DNA of 64,000 nt from assembly GCA_034002365.1 (NCBI GenBank), contig JAVFAR010000002.1, positions 1-64,000 on the forward strand, read 5' to 3'. Shown here one piece after another: positions 11,134-19,259 of the stretch. Below the pieces are notes generated by a model. That model worked only from the letters and a program-made list of their open reading frames with translations, did no database searches and was not told the origin of the DNA. The translations under genes and the position numbers were made by a program. This DNA is from Trichloromonas sp034002365. GTDB taxonomy: Bacteria > Desulfobacterota > Desulfuromonadia > Desulfuromonadales > Trichloromonadaceae. The first letter of the stretch is position 1. Every line of letters begins with the position of its first letter.

Positions 11134-11164
11134 AAGGCCCGGGCTTGTGCTCGGGCCTTTTTTC
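11134..11164 (+). terminator. Terminator of ettA
   Basis: AAGGCCCG (11135-11142) pairs with CGGGCCTT (11152-11159) around a short loop, followed by a run of T residues to 11163. Confidence 0.85.
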
Positions 11165-11323
11165 AGGTATTTGCCCGTGCGCTTTCCGGGTTTTTAATGA
11201 ACTAAAAATTTGGCCTGATAAATGCACTCACTGAATGGGCCATCGGCTTGGGGCGGTTCCGCCCTTGACGGGTCGCGTGGCGGCGAGCATAGTTAGGACA
11301 AATTCATTTTCGGGGATGTTGGG

Positions 11324-13696
11324 ATGCCGCAGGATGCAGGGAAGACAAACGCAAACACCGAAGCCAAGGTCAGCGATTGGGGATTGCCTCGTTACTCCCA
11401 GATTTTCGCCGACCCGTTGGGGCGGTTACGGCTGGCGGCCAAGGCCCGCTGGCTTTTTTTGGCGCTGGTGGGGATTTACGGGCTGTGCGCCGGGGTTCTC
11501 TATTCCTTCAGCGAATACGGTTTTTTTCTCAACGGCACGCAGATCGCCATTCTCGTCCTTTCGTCGGCCGCCATCGTCTTTTACAACGCCGTCTTTCCGA
11601 GGATCTTCCGCCACACCCGCCTTGTCGGCTCGGTAGCGCCGTTGCAGATCATCCTCGATCTCTGTTTTGTCACGGTGCTGGTTTATTTCAGCGGCGGCGG
11701 CGCCAGCTGGTTCTGGCCGGTCTATCTGCTGGTCACCCTCGAAGCGGCGGTGCTGGTGGAGAAACGCCAGACCGTCTGGCGGCTCGGGGCTCTCGGCGGC
11801 GGCCTTTACGGCTGTCTGCTGCTCGCTACTTATGTCGGGATCATCCCCCATATCGACATGCCCTTTGTCGAGGATACCCTGCACAACGACGGGCTCTATC
11901 TCGTACTCATGTGGTGCTGGGTCAGCCTGCTCAACGCGGCGGCGGCGGCGATCGGCGCCTACCTCATGGCGGTGCTGCGCCGCGAGAACCAGGCGGTGCG
12001 CGAAAGCGGTGAGCGCCTGCGCGATTTTCTCGATTCGGCCAACGATCTCATTTTCAGCGCCGATGCCTCAGGCCGGTTTCTCTATGCCAACCGGGCCTGG
12101 CGGGAAACCCTGGGTTACCGTCCGGAAGCCGAACCGGAGCTGCGGGTGCAGGAAATTCTGGCCGAGGATGACCGGCCCAAGTGTCTGACCGAGCTGCAAC
12201 GGGTTTTCGATTCCCAGGAAAGCCGCTATCTCGAAGGGCGCTTCTCGGCCAAGGGGGGGCGCGTGATCGAGGTGGAGGGGAATGTAACCTTCAGCCGGCA
12301 AGAGGATTCCCAAGGGGCCATCTGGGCCATCTGCCGCGATGTGACATCGCGCAAGAAGGCCCAGGAACAGCTCTATCACATGGCCCACCACGACATGCTT
12401 ACCAGCTTGCCCAACCGGCTCTTTTTCATCGACCGGCTGCAACAGTCCAACGCCTTGGCGCGGCGGGCGAAGAAGCTGGTGGCGGTACTCTTTCTCGATC
12501 TCGACCGCTTCAAGATCATTAACGACACTCTCGGCCATTCGGTGGGGGATATCCTGCTGCAGGAGATCGCCGACCGTTTGCGGCTCTGCGTGCGCGAGGT
12601 CGATACGGTCGCCCGTCTGGGCGGGGACGAATTCACCGTCATCCTCGGCAGTCTCAACTCCCTGGAAGAAGCCGAGCAGGTGGCCGACAAGATCCTCAAA
12701 CGGCTGGCCCAGCCGCTGCAGGTGGAAGGGCACGAGCTCTTCATCACCACCAGTATCGGCATCAGCCTCTTCCCCCAGCACAGCGACGATCCCGCCGGAC
12801 TGATCAAGAAGGCGGATATCGCCATGTACTGCGCCAAGGCCCAGGGGCGCAACAACTACAAGGTTTACGACGGGGCCATGGATCTCAACGCCGACCGGCG
12901 CCTGATTCTGACCAACGGCCTGCGCCGCGCCCTCGACCGGGAGGAGTTCCGCCTGCACTACCAGCCCAAGGTCGAAGCCTTCACTGGTCGTGTCGTCGCC
13001 ATGGAAGCCCTGGTGCGCTGGGAGCATCCCGAGCTGGGGCTGGTCGCGCCGGGGGACTTCATCCCCATCGCCGAGGAAACCGGGATCATTATCCCCCTGG
13101 GAGAATGGGTCATGCGCCGGGCCTGCGAACAGCTGCGGCTCTGGCAGCAGGAGGGGATCGCGGCGGTACGGGTGGCGGTGAACCTTTCCGGCTATCAGCT
13201 GCAATACCGCGATTTCGTCGCTTCGGTCCAACGGATTCTCGATCAGGTCAGTTTGCCCGGGGAGTTGCTGGAGTTCGAGGTGACCGAGACGGTGATCATG
13301 CAGAATCCCGATTTTGCCGTGTCGATTCTCAATCAGCTGCGCGATCTGGGAATCCACATCTCCATCGACGATTTCGGCACCGGCTATTCTTCCCTGGCGC
13401 ATCTCAAACGCTTTTCCGTGAATACCCTGAAAATCGACAAATCCTTCGTGCGCGACGTGGAGAACAACTCCACCGACGCCGCCATCGCCTCGGCGATCAT
13501 CTCCATGGGCAACAGCCTCAACCTCAAGGTCATCGCCGAAGGGGTGGAAACGGCCGGCCAGCTGGCCTTTCTGCAGGACCGCCATTGCGACGAAATTCAA
13601 GGCTATCTCTTCAGCAAGCCCCTCCCCCCCGAGGAAGCCGGTATCCTCTTGCGGCGGGGAATCTGCACGGCGATCGAGCCCTCCCGCCAGGAATGA
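11324..13696 (+). CDS. Membrane PAS-GGDEF-EAL bifunctional c-di-GMP enzyme
   Basis: 790 residues. About 30-220 hold five to six hydrophobic helices, a membrane sensor module. About 225-340 are a PAS domain (RDFLDSANDLIFSADASGRFLYANRAW). GGDEF is intact near residue 431 (RLGGDEFTVIL) with an RxxD inhibitory site (REVD) five residues before it. EAL is intact near residue 560 (EALVRWEHPELG) with DDFGTGYSSL further on. Both cyclase and phosphodiesterase signatures look competent, so the net activity cannot be read from sequence; the PAS or membrane module probably selects it. It is a single gene, with a hairpin at 13723-13750 after it. Confidence 0.93.
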   Translation: MPQDAGKTNANTEAKVSDWGLPRYSQIFADPLGRLRLAAKARWLFLALVGIYGLCAGVLYSFSEYGFFLNGTQIAILVLSSAAIVFYNAVFPRIFRHTRLVGSVAPLQIILDLCFVTVLVYFSGGGASWFWPVYLLVTLEAAVLVEKRQTVWRLGALGGGLYGCLLLATYVGIIPHIDMPFVEDTLHNDGLYLVLMWCWVSLLNAAAAAIGAYLMAVLRRENQAVRESGERLRDFLDSANDLIFSADASGRFLYANRAWRETLGYRPEAEPELRVQEILAEDDRPKCLTELQRVFDSQESRYLEGRFSAKGGRVIEVEGNVTFSRQEDSQGAIWAICRDVTSRKKAQEQLYHMAHHDMLTSLPNRLFFIDRLQQSNALARRAKKLVAVLFLDLDRFKIINDTLGHSVGDILLQEIADRLRLCVREVDTVARLGGDEFTVILGSLNSLEEAEQVADKILKRLAQPLQVEGHELFITTSIGISLFPQHSDDPAGLIKKADIAMYCAKAQGRNNYKVYDGAMDLNADRRLILTNGLRRALDREEFRLHYQPKVEAFTGRVVAMEALVRWEHPELGLVAPGDFIPIAEETGIIIPLGEWVMRRACEQLRLWQQEGIAAVRVAVNLSGYQLQYRDFVASVQRILDQVSLPGELLEFEVTETVIMQNPDFAVSILNQLRDLGIHISIDDFGTGYSSLAHLKRFSVNTLKIDKSFVRDVENNSTDAAIASAIISMGNSLNLKVIAEGVETAGQLAFLQDRHCDEIQGYLFSKPLPPEEAGILLRRGICTAIEPSRQE

Positions 13697-13711
13697 TCCG
13701 GTTGCGAAGAC

Positions 13712-13750
13712 GATAAAAAACAAGGGCGAACCTTTCGGTTCGCCCTTGGC
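13712..13750 (-). terminator. Terminator of the ferritin gene, possibly bidirectional
   Basis: CAAGGGCGAACC (13723-13734) and GGTTCGCCCTTG (13739-13750) form a 12-bp stem. On the minus strand it is followed by a run of T (A-run at 13717-13722). It separates the convergent ferritin and PAS-GGDEF-EAL genes. Confidence 0.88.
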
Positions 13751-13771
13751 GTTTGTGGAGGGATGGGGCCG

Positions 13772-14284
13772 TCAGGCCCCTGTGGTTGGCGGGACGAAGA
13801 CCCGCTGCGCGAGTTCTTCGTCGAGGCGCAACAGGCCGTTGCCGTCGTTGCCGATGCGTTCGAGTTTACGCACGATGAGGGAGAAGTTGGCCTCTTCCTC
13901 CACTTGCTCGGTGACGAACCACTGCAGGAAAATCTGCGCCGCGTGATTGCTCTCCTCCTTGGCCAGATCCATAAGCTTGTTGATACGGTCGGTGACGAAA
14001 TTCTCGTGCTTGAGGCTGTACCGGAAGGCGTCGAGAGGGGATTCGTAGTTGTTCTTCGGCGCCTCGAAGCCCCGGAAGTCGGTGCGTCCGGCGGCGTCGG
14101 CGATGAAATTGCAGAATTTCTCGCCGTGGGTCATCTCTTCCAGCGCCTGCACCCGCATCCAGGAGGCGATGCCGGGGAGATCCTCGGACTGGAAGTAGCC
14201 GGCGATGGCCATGTACAGGTAGGCGGAGAAAAACTCGTTCTTCATCTGCTCGTTGAGGGCGTCCTGAAGTTTCGGGCTGAGCAT
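13772..14284 (-). CDS. ftnA: Ferritin
   Basis: 170-residue non-heme ferritin starting MLSPKLQDALNEQMKNEFFSAYLYMAI at ATG 14284, with AAGGAGA eight bases upstream; the longer frame to 14326 has no such site. The ferroxidase ligands are recognisable as E (NEFFSAYLY), EEMTHGEKF and the later E/Q helix positions. It stores iron as ferric oxide in a 24-mer shell in the cytoplasm. The gene is monocistronic, with a terminator at 13712-13750. The leader carries a short palindrome next to a -10-like TATAAAA (14308-14340), which suggests control by a DNA-binding regulator or leader structure. Confidence 0.95.
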   Translation of the reverse strand: MLSPKLQDALNEQMKNEFFSAYLYMAIAGYFQSEDLPGIASWMRVQALEEMTHGEKFCNFIADAAGRTDFRGFEAPKNNYESPLDAFRYSLKHENFVTDRINKLMDLAKEESNHAAQIFLQWFVTEQVEEEANFSLIVRKLERIGNDGNGLLRLDEELAQRVFVPPTTGA

Positions 14285-14307
14285 GGCGGTCTCCTTGGGC
14301 TTGAGAT

Positions 14308-14340
14308 AAATGACCCGTTTGGTCATTTTTTGATTTTATA
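14308..14340 (-). promoter_or_regulatory. Predicted -10 element plus inverted repeat upstream of ferritin
   Basis: On the minus strand a TATAAAA (14340-14334) precedes the palindrome AAATGACC-AAAC-GGGTCATTT (14328-14308), which lies 24 bp before the start codon. The position would be around +1 to +20, where a repressor could block transcription, or the RNA could fold over the leader. It does not match the Fur box I know. Confidence 0.4.
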
Positions 14341-14389
14341 GCAGAAATTCCGGGAATGTCCAGGGGCGGGGTGGGGCACGGCGGCGAAT

Positions 14390-14418
14390 AAAAAACGGGA
14401 CCCGTTGCCGGGTCCCGT
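14390..14418 (-). terminator. Terminator of the secreted-protein gene 14447-14908
   Basis: ACGGGACCC (14395-14403) pairs with GGGTCCCGT (14410-14418). On the minus strand the stem is followed by TTTTTT (A-run 14389-14395). Confidence 0.85.
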
Positions 14419-14446
14419 CGGGATCTTCACGAAGGTGCGAAGGGGC

Positions 14447-14908
14447 CTACTTCATGCCGTCTTCGAAGATGATCTTGCGCAGGCCGTCGATGGCGGTGTT
14501 GCCCTGGTTGATCTCTTCGGTAAAGGGATTGCGGTAGGTGTAGGTGACGTAGGTGCAATCGCAGTCCGAGGGGAGGAAGGCGTCCTGGATCATGAACTTC
14601 TTGCCGTCCGCCTTGCGGGTGACTTCGATATTGCCCGAGCTGATATCGTTGCCGAACATGCTGTAGTTGATGTCGGGGCTGTCGAAGAAGACGATTTGCG
14701 AAACCGTATCCAAGGGGATATCGATGGCGGTGCCGCTCAGCCAGCCTTTGATGACCGGGCGCCCTTCAATCTGGAAGAACGTGATTTCCTGGCCGTCGAT
14801 GGTGACAAACTTGCCGGGCCGGGATTCCCCACCGAAAACAAGGCCTGCCTGAAGTACGAAAAACAGGATCGGGATGGCGATAAGGCTGATCCGCATGCGG
14901 ACGTTCAT
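14447..14908 (-). CDS. Secreted protein of unknown function
   Basis: 153 residues from ATG 14908, selected by the AAGGAGA ribosome site; an extension to 14962 is possible but unsupported. The N-terminus MNVRMRISLIAIPILFFVLQAGLVFG is a signal peptide with a likely cut after GLVFG. The mature part is beta-rich and includes TIDGQEITFFQIEGRP and SDCDCTYVTYTYRNPF with a C-D-C pair. I do not recognise a family. Export to the periplasm or beyond is the only safe inference. It is a single gene with its own terminator. Confidence 0.7.
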   Translation of the reverse strand: MNVRMRISLIAIPILFFVLQAGLVFGGESRPGKFVTIDGQEITFFQIEGRPVIKGWLSGTAIDIPLDTVSQIVFFDSPDINYSMFGNDISSGNIEVTRKADGKKFMIQDAFLPSDCDCTYVTYTYRNPFTEEINQGNTAIDGLRKIIFEDGMK

Positions 14909-15204
14909 TGCAGAGGTCTCCTTGGAAGTGGATTTATATATAGAAGAAGATGAAATCGGCATCCGCTCGCTGGCTTGCCCCTGTGGGTGCGGGGCGCAAA
15001 ACCAGCCTACTTGGTAACAGCTTTAAAAGAAAAAATCAATGGTTTTTACGGGTAAGGGGTGCGATTCAAGCTCTTTGATGGCGATTTAATCATCCCGGCG
15101 GCCGCTTTGGGAGGTCGGGCTATCTTTTTTCCCGCCGCCTGTGCTAAAGTGCCCGCGCCCCATGGGTTTTACCCGCCTTTCAGCCTTTGCCGAAGAGGTT
15201 TTTC

Positions 15205-15828
15205 GTGATTATCCGTTCCACCGCTTTTATCAAGAGCGCCACCCGTCCCGGCAACTATCCCGAAGCGTCACTGCCCGAGGTGGCTTTCGCCGGACGCAGC
15301 AACGTCGGTAAGAGTACCCTGATCAACACCCTTGTCAATCGGCGCGGCCTGGTGCGGACTTCCTCGACCCCGGGGCGCACTCAGTTGCTCAACTTTTTCG
15401 ACATCAACGGCGAATTCTCCCTGGTCGATCTCCCGGGTTACGGTTTCGCCAAGGTGCCCCTGGCGGTGAAAAAGGACTGGGGGCCGATGGTCCGCACCTA
15501 CCTGGAGCGGCGAGAGCAGCTCAAAGGAGTGGTCGTCCTCTTTGACATCCGCCGCGTTCCCCGGGAAGAGGACCTCGATCTGCTCGACTGGCTCGAAGAA
15601 TTCGAGGTGCCGACCATCCCGGTCATCACCAAGATCGACAAGATCAGCCGCAACCGGCGCGCCGCCCAGGTCAAGCCGATCCTCGAAGCCACCGGGCTGC
15701 CGCTGGAGGCCTTCAGCTTCTTTTCCGCCCTGAGCAAAGAGGGGCGGGAGGATATCTGGGAGCGGATCGAGGACGCCCTGAAACTTCCCGGCCGGAAAAC
15801 GGACGAAGACGGGTTTTCGGAGAACTAA
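15205..15828 (+). CDS. engB: Ribosome biogenesis GTP-binding protein YsxC/EngB
   Basis: 207 residues from GTG 15205, preceded by GAAGAGG at 15191-15197; the TTG at 15187 is less likely. GTPase motifs are G1 GRSNVGKST (about residue 31), G3 DLPGYGFAK (about 75) and G4 TKIDK (about 144). EngB assists assembly of the large ribosomal subunit. It is followed 70 bp later by cobS on the same strand, so it may lead the transcript into the cobalamin genes. Length and motifs match the family closely. Confidence 0.95.
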   Translation: MIIRSTAFIKSATRPGNYPEASLPEVAFAGRSNVGKSTLINTLVNRRGLVRTSSTPGRTQLLNFFDINGEFSLVDLPGYGFAKVPLAVKKDWGPMVRTYLERREQLKGVVVLFDIRRVPREEDLDLLDWLEEFEVPTIPVITKIDKISRNRRAAQVKPILEATGLPLEAFSFFSALSKEGREDIWERIEDALKLPGRKTDEDGFSEN

Positions 15829-15898
15829 GCCCGGCGGCGAGTGACCCCACGCAGAACCCATGCCTTTGCCGCCGCGCAGCGGCCGAAGGGAGTGACGA

Positions 15899-16654
15899 AT
15901 GAAACGACTCTGGGAAGAATTTCGCATCGCCGGCGGTTTTCTGACCGTTTTTCCGGTGGCCGACGAGCTCTCCGGCGATCCGGAACGCCTCGGGCGCGGC
16001 ATGGCCTTCTGGCCCGCCATCGGGTTGCTCATGGGGCTGGGGCTGGTGGCCATGGATCAGGCCCTGACCCCCCTCATCCCCCGGGCGGTGGTCGACAGCC
16101 TGCTGGTCCTGACAATGATCGCCATCACCGGCGCGATCCATCTCGACGGCATCGCCGACCTCTGTGACGGTCTGTCCCGGGGCAAGGACCGCGAGGGGGT
16201 TTTGCGCATCATGAAGGAAAGCCGGGTTGGCGCGTTCGGCGTGATCAGCCTGGTCATGGTGCTGCTGCTCAAGTATGTGATCCTGCATAACGTGCCGGTG
16301 GAGCTCAAAACCCAGGTCTTGATCTTTATGCCCATGGCCGGGCGCTGGACTCAGGTGCTGCTCGCCGCGTTCAACAACTGCATCCGTTCCGGCACCAGGG
16401 CCGGCGGGGAGTTTGTCGACTATGTCGGCAAACGCGAGTTTTTTATCGCTTCGGCGACCTTCGCCATTGCGACCCTGGTTCTCTTCGCGCTGCAGGGGCT
16501 GGCGGTGCTGCTCGTTTTCGGCCTGGCCGGAGTGCTGTTGCTGCGCTATTTTCAGCACCGGCTGGGGGGCGTTACCGGCGATGTTCTCGGGGCGGGGAAC
16601 GAAGTCATGGAGATCTTCGCCCTGCTGCTGATTCATCTGCTCCGGCACGCGTGA
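15899..16654 (+). CDS. cobS: Adenosylcobinamide-GDP ribazoletransferase (cobalamin synthase)
   Basis: 251-residue polytopic membrane protein with about six to seven hydrophobic helices. The conserved block GAIHLDGIADLCDGLSRGKDREGVLRIMKESRVGAFG (about residues 80-115) holds the acidic residues that bind Mg and substrate. It joins adenosylcobinamide-GDP with alpha-ribazole(-phosphate) in the last assembly step of cobalamin. Its stop overlaps the GTG start of cobC by four bases (16651-16654), so the two are translationally coupled. Confidence 0.95.
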   Translation: MKRLWEEFRIAGGFLTVFPVADELSGDPERLGRGMAFWPAIGLLMGLGLVAMDQALTPLIPRAVVDSLLVLTMIAITGAIHLDGIADLCDGLSRGKDREGVLRIMKESRVGAFGVISLVMVLLLKYVILHNVPVELKTQVLIFMPMAGRWTQVLLAAFNNCIRSGTRAGGEFVDYVGKREFFIASATFAIATLVLFALQGLAVLLVFGLAGVLLLRYFQHRLGGVTGDVLGAGNEVMEIFALLLIHLLRHA

Positions 16655-17268
16655 CGAACGGCATGACCAGCGCGCCTACCCGCATCCATCTCATCCGCCA
16701 CGGCCAGGTCGAAGGTTTCGAGGACAAACGCTACAACGGCCAGGGCGATGTCCCCCTCACCGCCGAAGGGCTGGCCCAGTACCGGGCGCTCCTGCCCCGT
16801 CTGGCCGGCTGCCCGCTGCGCGCCGTCTACAGCAGCGATCTGGGCCGCTGCCTGCAAGGGGCGCAGCTGCTCGCCGCCCCCCACGGTCTGACCCCGACGG
16901 CGACCGCCGAGCTGCGCGAGCTGCATATCGGCGAATGGGAAGGGCTGACCTGGAAGGAGCTGCAGGCGCGCTATCCGCGGCAGTGGCAGGCGCGCCTCGC
17001 CGACATCGTCCACTACCGGGTGCCGGGCGGGGAAACCCTGCTCGATCTCGCGGCGCGACTGCGCCCGGCCCTGCGCCGCATCCTCGCTCGGCATCCCGGG
17101 GAAGAGGTGCTGGTGGTGGGGCACGGCGGGGTCAACCGGGTCATCCTTCTCGACGCCATCGGCGCCCCTCTCGACCGGCTCTTCCATATCGAACAGAACT
17201 ACGGCTGCCACAATATCATCGACTACTCCCCCGACGGCAGCGCCGTGGTGAAGCTGCTCAACGGATAG
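16651..17268 (+). CDS. cobC: Alpha-ribazole phosphatase / histidine phosphatase
   Basis: 205-residue member of the phosphoglycerate-mutase-like histidine phosphatases. RIHLIRHGQVEG near residue 15 carries the catalytic RHG, and VVGHGGVNR near residue 155 supplies the second His. AVYSSDLGRCLQGAQ is also typical. Placement right after cobS indicates removal of phosphate from alpha-ribazole-5-phosphate or adenosylcobalamin-5-phosphate. The start is GTG 16651 overlapping the cobS stop; ATG 16663 is an alternative. The phosphatase family is certain, the substrate rests on context. Confidence 0.88.
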   Translation: MTNGMTSAPTRIHLIRHGQVEGFEDKRYNGQGDVPLTAEGLAQYRALLPRLAGCPLRAVYSSDLGRCLQGAQLLAAPHGLTPTATAELRELHIGEWEGLTWKELQARYPRQWQARLADIVHYRVPGGETLLDLAARLRPALRRILARHPGEEVLVVGHGGVNRVILLDAIGAPLDRLFHIEQNYGCHNIIDYSPDGSAVVKLLNG

Positions 17269-17367
17269 TTGAAGCCGCTTGCGGCTCTTGGTGAGGTGCC
17301 CGGAGGCCGCTTTCAGGCGGCAAGGCGTTCGCAATCCTCTTCAAATCGTCCTGAAAAAGAGCTTCTC

Positions 17368-17754
17368 ATGAAGACCGCCATCCTGCTGCTGGGGCACGGT
17401 TCCCGGGCCGCCGGGGCCAACGAAGCCCTCCATGCCGTTGCCGCTATGGTCCGGGCCGAAACGGGTGCCGGGCTCATTGAGGTCGCTTTCCTTCCGCCCC
17501 ATGCTCCCGGTATCGAGCAGGGAATCGACCGCTGTGTCGCCCAAGGGGCGGCGCGGATTCTGCTCTATCCTTATTTCCTCTACGCCGGGGCCCATGTGCT
17601 CAAGGATCTCCCGGCGCAGATCGAGCAGACGCGCAAGCGTCATCCCGGGCTGAAGATGATTCTCGGGGAGCCGCTGGGCGTCCATCCCAAGCTGGCCGAG
17701 ATCGTGCGCGAACGCATCGACGCGACGTTGCAGGCGGCCGGCTGGAGCCTTTGA
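17368..17754 (+). CDS. cbiX: Sirohydrochlorin cobaltochelatase, short form
   Basis: 128 residues from ATG 17368 (MKTAILLLGHGSRAAG). This is the length of the half-size CbiX(S) type that works as a dimer. The two metal-binding histidines are His10 in LLGHGSR and His76 in YAGAHVLKDL. It inserts cobalt into sirohydrochlorin and so commits the precursor to the anaerobic (early-cobalt) B12 route. It lies about 100 bp after cobC and 171 bp before cbiET, on the same strand. Nickel insertion for F430-like cofactors is an alternative, but the neighbours favour cobalt. Confidence 0.9.
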   Translation: MKTAILLLGHGSRAAGANEALHAVAAMVRAETGAGLIEVAFLPPHAPGIEQGIDRCVAQGAARILLYPYFLYAGAHVLKDLPAQIEQTRKRHPGLKMILGEPLGVHPKLAEIVRERIDATLQAAGWSL

Positions 17755-17925
17755 AAGAGCCTGCCGCCGGTCTTGACGAAGGTTCGGCGAAAACGCTAGA
17801 GTGTGCCTGGATTCCTGAAAAATCTTTGAAAAGGAACGGTCTTCCCCGCCGCCGAGGAGAGATGGCGAAAGGGATTCGCACATACCGGCAGAGAGCCCCC
17901 TGATTTTGGAGAGGAGCGGGATAGT

Positions 17926-19137
17926 ATGAACAAGATTTACGTCATCGGCGCCGGGGTTGAAGGGCACGAGGGTTTCAGCCGCCGGGCTCTGGAACTGATT
18001 TCCCAGGTCTCCCTGCTTTGCGGCGGCGAGCGGCATCTGCGCCTTTTCCCCGATTTCGCCGGGGAAAAGCTGGAGATCGACAGCAATCTCTCGCACCTGG
18101 TGGAGCGGCTCAACGCCCGCAAGGGACCGGCGGTGGTCCTCTCTTCCGGCGACCCCCTTTTCTTTGGCATCGGCCGCATCCTGCTGCGCAATCTCAACCG
18201 CGACGAACTGGAGTTCGTTCCCAACGTCAGCTCGGTCCAGTACGCCTTCGCCAAGATCAAGGAGCCCTGGGACGACGCGGTCTTTGTTTCGGCCCAGGGC
18301 CGGGGGCTCAAGGGGGCGGTGGATCGCATCGTCGCCAACGACAAGGCCGCCGTTCTCACCGATGAAGTCAACACCCCGGCGGCGATCGCCGCCGAACTCA
18401 TCGAACGCGGCCGCGACGGCTACACCGCCTGGCTCTGCGAAAATCTCGGCGGCGCCGACGAACGCATCCGCAATCTCTCCCTGCCCGAACTGTTGCGGGT
18501 TTCCGCCTCCCCCCTCAACGTGCTGATCCTCATCAAGGAATACGAAGGGGAGGGGGAGGAGTACGTGCCGACCCTGGGCATTCCCGACGAGGAATTCGCC
18601 AGCATCAAGAAGCACATCACCCGGGAAGAGATCCGGGTCGTGACCCTGGCCAAACTCAAACTGCGTCACGATATGTGCCTGTGGGACGTGGGCGCCGGCA
18701 GCGGTTCGGTGAGCATCGAGGCCGACCATCTGCTCCCCAACGGCCGCATCTTCGCCATGGAGCGCAACGACCAGTGCCTCGCCTTTCTCAAGCAGAACCT
18801 CAACAAGTTCCACACCCGCCACGTCACCCTCGTCCCCGGCGAGGCCCCCGACTGTTTCGAGGATCTGCCCGATCCCGACCGGGTCTTCATCGGCGGCTCG
18901 GGGGGGAATCTCTTCCGCATCCTCGAAGCGGTCGACGCCCGGCTTCTCGCCGAAGGGCGCATCGTCATCAACGCCATCACCCTCGAAACCCTCACCGCCG
19001 CCACCGAGTTTTTCGAGAACGCCGGCTATCAGGTCGAGGTGACCACCGTCAACATCGCCCGCACCCGGCCGCTGACCGAATACAAGATGTTCGAGGCCTA
19101 CAACCCGGTCTACATTATTGTCGGCGAAAAGGGCTGA
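17926..19137 (+). CDS. cobL: Precorrin-6Y/cobalt-precorrin-7 C5,C15-methyltransferase and decarboxylase (CbiE-CbiT fusion, CobL-like)
   Basis: 403 residues comprising two enzymes. CbiE spans about 1-205 (IYVIGAGVEGHEGFSRRAL at the start, SSGDPLFFGIGRIL in the middle). CbiT spans about 215-403 (LWDVGAGSGSVSIEADHL is the SAM-binding motif; VFIGGSGGNL follows). Together they methylate C5 and C15 of the corrin ring and decarboxylate the C12 acetate. A GGAGAGGAG ribosome site precedes ATG 17926. The next cobalamin gene, cbiG, lies 8.9 kb away on the far side of the defence-like island, which appears to have split the cluster. Confidence 0.93.
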   Translation: MNKIYVIGAGVEGHEGFSRRALELISQVSLLCGGERHLRLFPDFAGEKLEIDSNLSHLVERLNARKGPAVVLSSGDPLFFGIGRILLRNLNRDELEFVPNVSSVQYAFAKIKEPWDDAVFVSAQGRGLKGAVDRIVANDKAAVLTDEVNTPAAIAAELIERGRDGYTAWLCENLGGADERIRNLSLPELLRVSASPLNVLILIKEYEGEGEEYVPTLGIPDEEFASIKKHITREEIRVVTLAKLKLRHDMCLWDVGAGSGSVSIEADHLLPNGRIFAMERNDQCLAFLKQNLNKFHTRHVTLVPGEAPDCFEDLPDPDRVFIGGSGGNLFRILEAVDARLLAEGRIVINAITLETLTAATEFFENAGYQVEVTTVNIARTRPLTEYKMFEAYNPVYIIVGEKG

Positions 19138-19259
19138 GGCGGCCCGGCGGGCTACGCTGAATACATACGTATCAAATTAGTCTTTCCACCCATATTGATG
19201 CTTTGTGTTTTCAATTGTCCGGCGCTGTTTGTTGGCAAGTAATTTGAACCGGAGGGGTT

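Noticed and set aside
17755..17925. Possible cobalamin riboswitch before cbiET
   Set aside because: I could not find a convincing B12-box (GCCACTG-like) or its surrounding stems in these 171 bp.
19138..19259. Direct repeats or att-like sites at the borders of the defence-like island (also checked 27987-28082)
   Set aside because: Only short GC-rich matches such as GGCGGGC are shared between the two borders; no integrase or tRNA gene. Not enough to claim a mobile-element boundary.
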